Below the pieces are notes generated by a model. The model had not been told where the DNA came from and did no database searches. It saw only the letters and a list, made by a program, of their open reading frames with translations. From DHVE2 group archaeon (lineage in GTDB: Archaea; Thermoplasmatota; Thermoplasmata; Thermoplasmatales; Aciduliprofundaceae), in assembly GCA_026993785.1 (NCBI GenBank), contig JALWRZ010000010.1, positions 372,866-436,865 on the forward strand: a stretch of DNA of 64,000 bases, in the 5' to 3' direction. Positions 1 through 7,998 of this stretch are shown here, piece by piece (position 1 is the stretch's first letter; each line of letters begins with the position of its first letter). The position numbers were made by a program, and so were the translations under genes.

Positions 1-641
1 AGGGCGGTATACCGCCGGGAAAGGAGATTCGTGTGGTGAAAATTGGTGATTTTGATGTTGAGGCATGTGGCGGCACCCATGTTAAAAGCACAGGTGAGAT
101 AGGCCTCTTGAAGATAATTCGCACTGAGAGAATACAGGATGGTGTGAGCAGAATAATCTATACATCGGGAATGAGCGCTCTGGAGCATATACAGAAAGAG
201 GAAGATCTCCTTAGAGAGGGGAGCGAGAAACTGAAGGTCCCACCAGACAAGCTGGTGAACGCTGTGGACAAGCTCTTTCAGGACTGGAAATCCTGCAGAA
301 AAGAGGTGGAGAAGCTCCAAAAGTACAAACTCAGAGGAATGGTGGAAGAGCTTGTTTCTCTCGCTAAGAAGGGGGTAGTTGCAGCATCCTTAGAGCTTGA
401 TATGAAGGAGCTCCTGTTGCTTTCCAAAGAATTAGCGTCACAGCTTCGCTCCTATGTGCTGATAGGCAAAGATGGTGGTATAGTTGCCTTCGGTCCCGAT
501 GCCGATAGAATAGCTAGGGAAGTCGCCAAGGTCATGGATGGAAAGGCCGGAGGTCGCGGCAACTTCGCCCAGGGAAAGGGAAAGGTGGATAAGATAAAAA
601 AAGGTTTAAATAAGGCCAAGGAATTGTTGGGACTCGCATGA
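1..641 (+). CDS. alaS: alanyl-tRNA synthetase, C-terminal part (5' truncated by window edge)
   Basis: Open in frame from base 3. The first visible residues GGIPPGKEIRVVKIGDFDVE lead into the CGGTH motif, the zinc-binding signature of the AlaRS editing domain. A lysine-rich linker and the C-Ala (DHHA1-like) domain follow, the latter ending in a GGRGNFAQGKG motif typical of this domain. AlaRS charges tRNA-Ala and clears mischarged Ser/Gly. The catalytic N-terminal half lies upstream of the window. The stop overlaps the start of the M50 protease gene by 4 bases (ATGA), so the two are probably translationally coupled. Confidence 0.96.
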   Translation, partial: GGIPPGKEIRVVKIGDFDVEACGGTHVKSTGEIGLLKIIRTERIQDGVSRIIYTSGMSALEHIQKEEDLLREGSEKLKVPPDKLVNAVDKLFQDWKSCRKEVEKLQKYKLRGMVEELVSLAKKGVVAASLELDMKELLLLSKELASQLRSYVLIGKDGGIVAFGPDADRIAREVAKVMDGKAGGRGNFAQGKGKVDKIKKGLNKAKELLGLA

Positions 642-2272
642 TAAATCCAGAGCTGGAAGAAATAAAAGACATCGTTGCTCAAAATTTCAAATTTTATGAT
701 TTTAGAATTTTTCCCGATCACCTGGAATTCTATATAACCTTTGAGAATGAGAAAACTTTAGAGATGAATTTTGAAAACCTGCGACTTCAATTTAAGGAGA
801 GAAATTTGATTCCCTTCCTCCGAAGAAAGGGAGGAGAATATGTTATCATGGTAATGAAAAATCCACCGCGGAGGTATCGGAGCGTCTATATTAATATCAT
901 CCTCCTGGTACTGACCTTTGCATCTACCATATGGGTAGGCTCTTTGTACTATTATAGTTATTATGGCGTCTCTGATTTATGGCACCAGCTGTGGGGCGGG
1001 TTCCTTTATTTTTCAGTACCTCTTCTGGCCATTCTGGGCTCCCATGAGATGGGCCATTACTTTGCTGCTAAGAAGCACAGGGTAGATGCCTCACTCCCAT
1101 TCTTCATACCTGCACCCACGATATTCGGAACTTTAGGGGCGTTCATATCCATGCGGGATCCAATCCCCAACAGGAAATCTCTTGTGGATATAGGCCTGGC
1201 TGGTCCTATAGCAGGTTTTATCGTGGCCATTCCCGTAACCCTCATAGGAATCTATCTGGGACATATTCATACACCATCGCCGCCACCACAATCTGGAGTT
1301 GTAGTGCATCTATTTCATATGCCTCTTATCTACTATCTCTTCTTTCTTATAATTCCACCCTCGGAGTTTATGCATCCTGTGGCTATGGCGGGATGGGTTG
1401 GTTTCGTGGTAACAGCCATAAATCTCTTCCCCGTAGGACAGTTAGATGGCGGGCATGTGGCCAGGGCACTGGCAGGCGAGAAAGCAAAGTATATAAGCTA
1501 TGGATTCGCAGCGCTTCTTGTCGCCCTAGGATACTTTTACATTGGGTGGCTCATCTTTGCCTTTCTTGTGATATTTTTGGGACTAAGACATCCCCCACCC
1601 CTTAATGACGTTGTGAAGTTAGATAAGAAAAGAATCGCCCTTGCGGTAAGCGGGTTCCTACTTCTGGCAGTAACCTTTGTACCCGTGCCCATAGAGACCG
1701 TGCATGAAAGTCTAGAGCTAGAGGTATCTACCACATCCACATTTCTCATTGAGGGGCTCAGTGATTCTGCTACCTTACATATCTGGATCAACAATACTGG
1801 AGATGTAGAAGAAAACATCACCTTGAAAGTTCAAGGCCAATTCATAATCCCTCAGCATAATTTTACCTTTAATCTGTCCAAGGGAGAAGGAAAAATGATA
1901 AAAGAGGATGTTTGGATGCTGAAAAAGGGGATGCATACCCTCCATATAATGGCAAGCACTATAACCAACACAGTATACTGGAAAAATATTACCTTCAAAT
2001 GCTTTGAGAAGAGCCCCAGCTTTAGCTTTAATAGAACTATAGTGCATGGCTATGTTTTCAATGTGACCCTCTCCAATTTCGGGATGGCCAGAAATTTGGA
2101 ATTTTTGAGCTTTAACAACGTGAGCTTTAATATCACAAATCTACCGAGTACCTCCCTCTACCTAGAAAGTAATTCCTCTTACCAGCTACAGTTTGTTGTG
2201 ACTGCTCCAACCATTATTTTAGCAGTAGACCCTGAGAATTACGAGGTTACCTGGTTGAAAGTAGAGATTTGA
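638..2272 (+). CDS. membrane zinc metalloprotease, site-2 protease (M50) family
   Basis: A 544-residue polytopic membrane protein. HEMGH at residues 136-140 gives the two zinc His ligands and the catalytic Glu. The third ligand is the Asp of the LDGGH motif near residue 270. A cytosolic domain of about 80 residues precedes the first membrane span, and about 180 C-terminal residues rich in N-x-S/T form a CARDB-like extracytoplasmic beta domain. S2P enzymes cut membrane-embedded substrates such as anti-sigma factors or misfolded proteins; the archaeal substrate is unknown. The start overlaps the alaS stop. The 3' end overlaps the convergent DUF72 gene by 26 bases. Confidence 0.92.
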   Translation: MINPELEEIKDIVAQNFKFYDFRIFPDHLEFYITFENEKTLEMNFENLRLQFKERNLIPFLRRKGGEYVIMVMKNPPRRYRSVYINIILLVLTFASTIWVGSLYYYSYYGVSDLWHQLWGGFLYFSVPLLAILGSHEMGHYFAAKKHRVDASLPFFIPAPTIFGTLGAFISMRDPIPNRKSLVDIGLAGPIAGFIVAIPVTLIGIYLGHIHTPSPPPQSGVVVHLFHMPLIYYLFFLIIPPSEFMHPVAMAGWVGFVVTAINLFPVGQLDGGHVARALAGEKAKYISYGFAALLVALGYFYIGWLIFAFLVIFLGLRHPPPLNDVVKLDKKRIALAVSGFLLLAVTFVPVPIETVHESLELEVSTTSTFLIEGLSDSATLHIWINNTGDVEENITLKVQGQFIIPQHNFTFNLSKGEGKMIKEDVWMLKKGMHTLHIMASTITNTVYWKNITFKCFEKSPSFSFNRTIVHGYVFNVTLSNFGMARNLEFLSFNNVSFNITNLPSTSLYLESNSSYQLQFVVTAPTIILAVDPENYEVTWLKVEI

Positions 2273-2936
2273 ATCGCAATGCATCTTCCCACATATTGGT
2301 GTTATTGAACATCACATAATCCCCGTCCTTCACCAATTTTTTGAGCCGCAATAGCTCCTCGTCACTGTAGCGATATCTGTAACTGCCTATGCCATGGAGC
2401 CTATAATAGGAAAACTCGCCCCACACCTTCTCTCTTTTGAATGGGTCCACAACATGAATCAATTTAACCTCTTGACATATTTTTCTCACGGTTTCATCGC
2501 TCCAATTCCCTCTCGGTTCCCATCCGAACACAAAATCCCGCTCTATGGAGTTAAAGAACTCGTATATGTTTCTCACATTCTCCTCTTTCTCTTTGAAACT
2601 TGCGGGACTTTGAAAGATTATTATATCTGCGTGAAGTATTTTAGCTATCTCCCTGAAGTGTTCCCAGGATTCCATCGTATCCTGATTTACTTTAAAAAAG
2701 CCGAAGTCCCCCATTTTTCCTTTGTATCTTCGATATGTAGGACTGCTAGGTGGATGAGTTATAGTCTGCGGCGCTTTTAAAACGAACTCGAAATCATCAG
2801 GAGCTTGCTCCCTCCATTTAGCAGCCAGTTCTGGGGAAATTGGCGTATAAAAGCTTTTCTGTATTTCCACTACCTTGAACTCTTCGAAATATTTCTTTCG
2901 CGATGCCGAGAACCCACAGGTTCCTATGTGAATCAT
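2247..2936 (-). CDS. DUF72 (YecE-like) TIM-barrel protein
   Basis: A 229-residue protein starting MIHIGTCGFS, the usual DUF72 N-terminus, with later YTPISPE and FEFVLKAPQTITH segments characteristic of the family. The function is unknown; a phosphate-binding TIM barrel is known for members. The reading frame stays open for another 127 codons upstream, but that stretch is repeat locus A and not protein, so the start was set at 2936. A TATA-like TTTTAAATT lies at about 2958-2970, 22-34 bases upstream, consistent with a leaderless or nearly leaderless mRNA. The 3' end overlaps the M50 gene. Confidence 0.85.
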   Translation of the reverse strand: MIHIGTCGFSASRKKYFEEFKVVEIQKSFYTPISPELAAKWREQAPDDFEFVLKAPQTITHPPSSPTYRRYKGKMGDFGFFKVNQDTMESWEHFREIAKILHADIIIFQSPASFKEKEENVRNIYEFFNSIERDFVFGWEPRGNWSDETVRKICQEVKLIHVVDPFKREKVWGEFSYYRLHGIGSYRYRYSDEELLRLKKLVKDGDYVMFNNTNMWEDALRFKSLLSTR

Positions 2937-2978
2937 CAATATCTCTAAGAAAAAAGGGAATTTAAAACCTTCCCCAAT

Positions 2979-3225
2979 GGGAACCACCAGCGGGTTCCCA
3001 TCCCCTCCTGCAACCAAACGATGCGATGAACCTCCGGCGGGTTCCCATACCATCCAGCATCCACACTGGGAACCACCAGCGAGTTCCTTTACCTCCTGCA
3101 CTAGACCCCTCCAGCGGGTTTCTAGTACTTCCAGCAACCCTGGGAACCACCAGCGGGTTCCCATTCCCTCCTGCAACCAACCAAACACGTGGGGGTGTAG
3201 AGAGGGGGTGAAACCCCCTCCGTAG
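2979..3225 (-). repeat. mosaic hairpin repeat, locus A (module 1 plus five tandem module-4 hairpins)
   Basis: Read on the minus strand, the element starts with CTACG (3225-3221), then module 1 with stem GGGGGT/ACCCCC and the tail TCTCTACACCCCC, then five module-4 hairpins at 3142-3162, 3101-3125, 3068-3087, 3028-3044 and 2979-2999. Units are about 40 bases apart, joined by TTGCAGGAGGG or TTGCTGGAAG linkers. Hairpin stems differ (GGGAACC/GGTTCCC versus CTAGAA/TCTAG) while the CGCnGGn loop is kept. The element fills the space between the TATA boxes of the DUF72 gene and scpB and accounts for this 325-base gene-free gap. Confidence 0.85.
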
Positions 3226-3230
3226 GGAAA

Positions 3231-3240
3231 GTTTATAAAT
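3231..3240 (+). promoter_or_regulatory. scpB TATA box
   Basis: GTTTATAAAT lies about 22-31 bases upstream of the scpB ATG, preceded by a purine-rich BRE-like GGGAAA. The spacing places transcription start at or next to the ATG, so the mRNA is probably leaderless. The box lies 5 bases from the end of repeat locus A. Confidence 0.6.
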
Positions 3241-3261
3241 TCACGCTCTTTACCATTAAAT

Positions 3262-3774
3262 ATGGATGAGATTATGAAGAAGGTGGAGGCTGTTCTGTTC
3301 TCTTCTGAAAACCCCATGAGGGTTGGAGAAATCGCCGAGATAATTGGTCACCAATCTTCTGAAGTTAGCAAGGCTATGAAGAAATTGAGAATGGAATATG
3401 AGAAGAGGAAGGGGGCTATAGAAATAGCAAAGATAGGAAACAAGTATGTTATGCAGTTGAAAGAAGAGTATCTGGAATATGGGTATCGCGTGGGTAAGAG
3501 GGAGATGAGCGATGAGGTGCTTCGCACCCTGGCTATTATAGCTTACTATCAGCCTATTACGCAGAGCAAGCTTCGGGAAATTATTGGCTCCAGAGTTTAT
3601 GAATATGTGGATGAGCTAAGACACCGTGGCTTCATTTATGGGAAGAAATCCGGAAAAACTGTGGTGTTGAGAACTACCAAAAGATTCAACGAGTATTTTG
3701 GAATAGACGCATCCAAGCCGGAAGAAGTTAAAAAATTTCTGGAAGAGAAGGCAGGAGGTGAGAAAAATGAATAA
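3262..3774 (+). CDS. scpB: segregation and condensation protein B
   Basis: A 170-residue ScpB with two winged-helix domains. The second contains LRTLAIIAYYQPITQSKLREI, the most conserved stretch of the family. ScpB bridges the kleisin ScpA and SMC in chromosome condensation. No scpA or smc gene is in the window. Transcription probably starts at the ATG from the TATA box at 3231-3240. The gene overlaps purD by 8 bases, so the two form an operon. Confidence 0.93.
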   Translation: MDEIMKKVEAVLFSSENPMRVGEIAEIIGHQSSEVSKAMKKLRMEYEKRKGAIEIAKIGNKYVMQLKEEYLEYGYRVGKREMSDEVLRTLAIIAYYQPITQSKLREIIGSRVYEYVDELRHRGFIYGKKSGKTVVLRTTKRFNEYFGIDASKPEEVKKFLEEKAGGEKNE

Positions 3775-5095
3775 GGTGCTGCTTCTTGGCTCGGGAGGTA
3801 GAGAGCATGCCATTGCCGATGCCCTGAAAAGAGGGGGCGCAAAGATTTACGCAGTGATGCCCCATAAGAATCCCGGGATTGCAAAGCTATCGCAGGATTA
3901 TGTTGTGGGACCTCTTTCATTGGGCTTCGTCAGAGAGCTAGACTGGGTAAAATTCAAGAGGGTGGATTTCGCCGTTATAGGTCCAGAGGATCCCCTCATA
4001 GAAGGTATGGCAGACATGCTTGAGGATAAAGGAATACCTGTGGTAGGTCCACGCAAAAACGCCGCGATAATAGAGGGCTCCAAGGAGTTTATGAGAGATC
4101 TTATGAAGAAGCATAGTATTGAAGGTTTTGTAGATTATTTTGTCTTTGACTCCCCCTCCAAGGTGGAGGAGTTTCTGAAGGATTATGATAAGCCCTTTGT
4201 GGTCAAACCGGTAGGTGTGACAGGAGGCAAGGGAGTCCGTGTTATGGGTGATCATTTCAAGACCAAGGAAGAGGGAATAAAATATGCCAAGGAGGTTATA
4301 GAGAAGAAAATAGGTGGCGTCGGAAGGGTAATAATCGAAGAAAAGATGATTGGTGAGGAATACACACTGCAGGTTTTCACAGATGGACGTGAGCTAAGCG
4401 GTATGCCCCTCGTACAGGATTTCAAGAGAGCATACGAGGGAGATAAGGGACCCAATACAGGGGGCATGGGTTCCTACAGCATGGAGAATCATCTTTTGCC
4501 CTTCATCACCAAGGAGGAATACACAAAGAGCATGAAAATCTTGGAGGATATTATAGCAGCTCTTCGAAGAGAGGGAAGGACCTACAAAGGCGTGATGTAC
4601 GGACAGTTTATGCTTACGGCAGAGGGACCAAAAATCATAGAGATTAACTGCAGATTTGGAGATCCTGAAGCTATGAACGTACTTCCAATCCTGAAAACTA
4701 ATTTTGTGGACATTGCGTGGAGCATAATAGAGGGAAAACTAATCAAGGCAGAATTTATGGAAAAGGCCACCGTGGTTAAGTATGTAGTGCCCGAGGGCTA
4801 TGGAACACCAAATCCCGCAAAAAACGAGGTGATAAAGGTAAACGAGGAGCGCATAAAGAGGGAGGGGGCACTACTATACTACGCTTCTGTGGATGAAAGG
4901 GGAGGAAAAATATACACTACAACCTCCCGCTCTCTCGCGGTGGTTGGCATTGCAGATAATCTAGAAGAGGCAGAGAAAATTGCGGAAAATGCACTCCACC
5001 ATGTGTCTGGAAGAGTCTACATGCGCCATGATATAGCCAAGAAGGAGATGATAGAGGCCAAGATTAGGAAGATGAAAGAGCTCAGGGGGAGCTAA
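3767..5095 (+). CDS. purD: phosphoribosylamine--glycine ligase (GARS)
   Basis: A 442-residue ATP-grasp enzyme of purine synthesis that joins glycine to phosphoribosylamine. The N-terminus MNKVLLLGSGGREHAI is diagnostic; the ATP-grasp lid and KPVGVTGGKGV region follow, then the NCRFGDPEAM metal-binding stretch. The ATG at 3767 was chosen because GGAGGTGA (3754-3761) sits at ideal Shine-Dalgarno distance; a GTG at 3758 lies inside that site. The start lies within the end of scpB. The 3' end overlaps the convergent DUF1028 gene by 14 bases. Confidence 0.96.
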   Translation: MNKVLLLGSGGREHAIADALKRGGAKIYAVMPHKNPGIAKLSQDYVVGPLSLGFVRELDWVKFKRVDFAVIGPEDPLIEGMADMLEDKGIPVVGPRKNAAIIEGSKEFMRDLMKKHSIEGFVDYFVFDSPSKVEEFLKDYDKPFVVKPVGVTGGKGVRVMGDHFKTKEEGIKYAKEVIEKKIGGVGRVIIEEKMIGEEYTLQVFTDGRELSGMPLVQDFKRAYEGDKGPNTGGMGSYSMENHLLPFITKEEYTKSMKILEDIIAALRREGRTYKGVMYGQFMLTAEGPKIIEINCRFGDPEAMNVLPILKTNFVDIAWSIIEGKLIKAEFMEKATVVKYVVPEGYGTPNPAKNEVIKVNEERIKREGALLYYASVDERGGKIYTTTSRSLAVVGIADNLEEAEKIAENALHHVSGRVYMRHDIAKKEMIEAKIRKMKELRGS

Positions 5096-5678
5096 GCATT
5101 TCATATATCTCTATCAATTTTTTAATAGGGTCTCGAGAATAATCCACCCGTATATCCAGGAGCTTATCATCCGGCTCATTTCTTCCAACTATAAGGATGG
5201 CGGCACTTCTATCGCCTCGTGAATCTCCACCTACCTCATGGGCTTCTTGAAGAGCCTGAATAATTCTTTCTTGGATTTCTCCGTGAAATTCTGAAAATTC
5301 GCATAGAGCATCCACCACCTTTTCCGATATCAAAAGATTGCCCAGGCAAACCTTGTTTTTTAGGGCTATATGCTTCTTGGCATTCCAGGTTCTCTCTCCT
5401 GTAAATGCGGCAGCGTTCCCAAATCTATCGAGAACGGCAACTTGTCTGAGCTCTTTCCCCGGATCCTTTGAAAGAGCCATTTCAAGAGCTTCAGAAGCGG
5501 TATGTTCTTTGAGAAGCTCTAAAACAATAGGACCAAGATTGGTATTTGTATGCCCCTGCGTAACAACTCCTCCTCTCTTGTAAATAGCCCAAGGAACACG
5601 AGAGCCTACAGCTATGCTACCACTAACCACCCCGATTCCTATTATTTCTCCTTCCTTAATTATTATGCTATAGGTCAT
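5082..5678 (-). CDS. DUF1028 family protein (Ntn-hydrolase-like)
   Basis: A 198-residue protein matching DUF1028 throughout: a GSIAVGSRVPWA N-terminal motif, GVVTQGHTNTNLGP, and a GGDSRGDRSAA segment that is the family hallmark. Family members resemble Ntn hydrolases of the proteasome/aminohydrolase type, but the substrate is not established. It is the last gene of the minus-strand operon pheS-ipk-fni-zpr1-DUF1028, starting 1 base after the zpr1 stop. Confidence 0.88.
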   Translation of the reverse strand: MTYSIIIKEGEIIGIGVVSGSIAVGSRVPWAIYKRGGVVTQGHTNTNLGPIVLELLKEHTASEALEMALSKDPGKELRQVAVLDRFGNAAAFTGERTWNAKKHIALKNKVCLGNLLISEKVVDALCEFSEFHGEIQERIIQALQEAHEVGGDSRGDRSAAILIVGRNEPDDKLLDIRVDYSRDPIKKLIEIYEMLSSP

Positions 5679-5679
5679 A

Positions 5680-6249
5680 CTATCTCCTTATCTCATAGGT
5701 TATTTCACCCAGTTTTAGCTCCTTTATTTCCTCCTCGCTCAGTTTTCTTCTCTTAACCCTATCGCTTATTATGGCACTGTTTCCAAGGGGATCCTTAAGG
5801 ATGAGTGTGGCTTTCATTCTTCCATGCCTTATATATCCGATTTTTCTAAGCACTTCATTTATGCGCTCTCTCAGCTCAGGAGTGTTGTGCATCAATTGCA
5901 CAAGCACATCCACTATTCGGTTCAGCACACCTTCAATCGTGGTGATAAACGCCTCGGAAAGAGGGCCAGGCTCAATCTTCGCGCCAATCTCAGGAATCTC
6001 AATGGTTCCCGAGGTGGATCTTACCACCTTTATATTCAAATCCCGCACATCTTCTATTTTTAGCTCATAGCTCATTGGCTCATGGACATCAAGCATCATA
6101 ACATCGGCATGCCTGTATCCACAGTTTTTGCATATTATTGTGGTTTGAAGACATTTTCCAAAGTAGGGTAACTCGAGCTCTTCAGCTCTGTAAACAAGAG
6201 TTCTCTTTCCGCATACAGGGCAGGGAGCATCTAACACTGTTTCAACCAT
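5680..6249 (-). CDS. ZPR1-type zinc finger protein
   Basis: A 189-residue single-unit ZPR1 protein. CPVCGKRT and CKNCGYRHADV give the C-x2-C...C-x2-C zinc finger, followed by the family core in which ELKIEDVRDLNIKVVRS is characteristic. Eukaryotic ZPR1 binds or chaperones eEF1A; the archaeal role is likely to be related but is unproven. It overlaps fni by 19 bases and is followed directly by DUF1028. Confidence 0.88.
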   Translation of the reverse strand: MVETVLDAPCPVCGKRTLVYRAEELELPYFGKCLQTTIICKNCGYRHADVMMLDVHEPMSYELKIEDVRDLNIKVVRSTSGTIEIPEIGAKIEPGPLSEAFITTIEGVLNRIVDVLVQLMHNTPELRERINEVLRKIGYIRHGRMKATLILKDPLGNSAIISDRVKRRKLSEEEIKELKLGEITYEIRR

Positions 6250-7244
6250 TGCTGCAGTTCACCTCTGATGACATAGCTCGTATCTCTCATCTCTTCAACA
6301 TTTCTTGCACCGGTTAGGAAAATTGCTATTTTCAATTCTCTTATTATCTCCTCCAGCCTCTTTATAACAGCCTCTGCAGAGTTGAGAGCTGCGGGGAGTA
6401 CCTCACGAGCAATACCCACCACTCTGGCTCCAAGTGCCAGAGCTTTTGCGGCATCCAAACCATTTCTTATACCACCGCTGCCTATGAGCGGAATATCTAG
6501 ATCTTTTAGGATTATGAGAACATAGGGGGAGGGTAATCCCCAATCCCAGAATATCTCCCCTGCTTTACCACCTCTATAATACTCCACAGCAGCAAAGCTC
6601 GTGCCACTTACACCGCTTACATCTATAGCCTTAAATCCTGCATCTTTGAAGAACTCCCCAGCTTTTCTGCTTATACCTGCACCTGTCTCCTTGGCTATCA
6701 GGGGAAATTTATGAGCGAGTTCCTTCAGTATTTCCCTGAGATTCCCAACCTTTGTATCCCCCTCCGGCTGTATGGCCTCCTGAAGATAGTTGAAATGTAT
6801 CTCAAGGGCATGGGCATCTACCATCTCCATAGCTCTCCGTATCTCCTCTTCTCCATAGCCCAGGGCAAGCTGAGGCGCACCTATGTTGCCCAATCTCAGG
6901 GGCACATCGTAATTCTTAATCACTGCATATGTGTCCTCTAATTCTCTTTTTTCAATCGCCGCCCTCTGGGAACCTACGGCCATACCTATACCAAGAGCTT
7001 CGCATGCTCGCGCAATGCTCTCGTTTATCTTTCTGGCTATTCGATGACCTCCAGTCATAGCGTCCACAATTATAGGCGCATTCAGCTTCTTTCCAAGAAA
7101 CTCAACTTCTAGGGAGATATCATCTAAATCTACGGCAGGTATAGTCTCGTGCTTCAGAATCACATCGTCCCAGTAATTATAATGGGATGCCACATCTTTT
7201 TCTATGCAGATTTTTATATGCTCCAATTTTCTATTTTCTATCAT
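6231..7244 (-). CDS. fni: type 2 isopentenyl-diphosphate delta-isomerase (FMN-dependent)
   Basis: A 337-residue TIM-barrel flavoenzyme interconverting IPP and DMAPP. The N-terminus MIENRKLEHIKICIEKDV matches archaeal IDI-2, followed by the flavin-binding DAMTGG and the GSGGIRNGLD phosphate-binding loop. The start overlaps the stop of ipk by 4 bases, so the enzyme that makes IPP and the one that isomerises it are encoded in tandem. This supplies archaeal lipid synthesis. Confidence 0.95.
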   Translation of the reverse strand: MIENRKLEHIKICIEKDVASHYNYWDDVILKHETIPAVDLDDISLEVEFLGKKLNAPIIVDAMTGGHRIARKINESIARACEALGIGMAVGSQRAAIEKRELEDTYAVIKNYDVPLRLGNIGAPQLALGYGEEEIRRAMEMVDAHALEIHFNYLQEAIQPEGDTKVGNLREILKELAHKFPLIAKETGAGISRKAGEFFKDAGFKAIDVSGVSGTSFAAVEYYRGGKAGEIFWDWGLPSPYVLIILKDLDIPLIGSGGIRNGLDAAKALALGARVVGIAREVLPAALNSAEAVIKRLEEIIRELKIAIFLTGARNVEEMRDTSYVIRGELQQWLKQC

Positions 7245-7975
7245 TTCACCACCGTCCCTACAGTTTTCTCTCCTTCAATAATGCTCCTAATCCTTTCTGG
7301 GTGGAACCCATTTAGAACATAAACTTTGCTGTAATTGGCAATTTCCCTCATCACCCTTATTTTATAGGCTATGCCCCCAGTTACATCCTTCACCTTTATC
7401 GCTGTTTCTGGCTCCACATCCCTTTCAAGAACCTCTATAAGTTTGGCATCCTTCTCTTCGGGGTCCCTATCGTATATTCCATCCACATCGGTGAGAAATA
7501 TAGTGAATTGAGGTCTAAATTCTCGGGCCAGGTGCAGCATCATATAGTCTCCAGAGCATATATCTATCCCCTGCTCTCTGTGAAGGATTATATCTCCAAA
7601 AGTAAGGGGTACAAAGCCAAGATTTACAGCATAGTGAAAGATCTCCAAATTGGGAGAATTACCCATAACGAATAGGGAATGCGGAGGAACAGAAATCGCA
7701 GGTATATCCTCTTCCAAGAGTATATTCAGTATCTTCAAATTTAGCTCCTGCATATCCACCCCTATTCTAGCAAAACCAATGCGTTTCCACTCCTCAAATC
7801 CTTCGCGGATCCTATATTCCTGAGCAAGAATATGGCCGTATGAACCACCACCATGCACAAGGATCAAATCCCTCTTAGGCAAATATTTGACTATTTTTCT
7901 TACTCCCTCTTCCCGAAATTCTTTGTATTTCCTCTTATCTGAGATTACGCTTCCTCCAAGCTTTATGAGAATCAT
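7241..7975 (-). CDS. ipk: isopentenyl phosphate kinase
   Basis: A 244-residue amino-acid-kinase-fold protein. It starts MILIKLGGS and carries VHGGGSYGH, whose last His is the substrate-phosphate-binding His of archaeal IPK. The enzyme phosphorylates isopentenyl phosphate to IPP, the last step of the alternative archaeal mevalonate routes. The start at 7975 fits the family; the open frame reaches 8044 but that part is unrelated. It lies 23 bases after pheS and overlaps fni. A paralogue is at 52927-53679. Confidence 0.92.
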   Translation of the reverse strand: MILIKLGGSVISDKRKYKEFREEGVRKIVKYLPKRDLILVHGGGSYGHILAQEYRIREGFEEWKRIGFARIGVDMQELNLKILNILLEEDIPAISVPPHSLFVMGNSPNLEIFHYAVNLGFVPLTFGDIILHREQGIDICSGDYMMLHLAREFRPQFTIFLTDVDGIYDRDPEEKDAKLIEVLERDVEPETAIKVKDVTGGIAYKIRVMREIANYSKVYVLNGFHPERIRSIIEGEKTVGTVVK

Positions 7976-7998
7976 CTGGAAAATGATGGCAATCCCAG

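Noticed and set aside
2979..3162. CRISPR-like array of five repeats
   Set aside because: Units are palindromic with changing stems, linkers are 15-20 bases and themselves conserved, and no cas genes are near.
2937..3317. Open frame extending the DUF72 protein by 127 codons, with the peptide LLEVLETRWR shared with the pheS extension
   Set aside because: The shared peptide comes from the mosaic repeat read in the same frame at loci A and B; family N-termini begin at MIHIGTCGF and MELSNIEKK, and TATA boxes lie inside the extensions.
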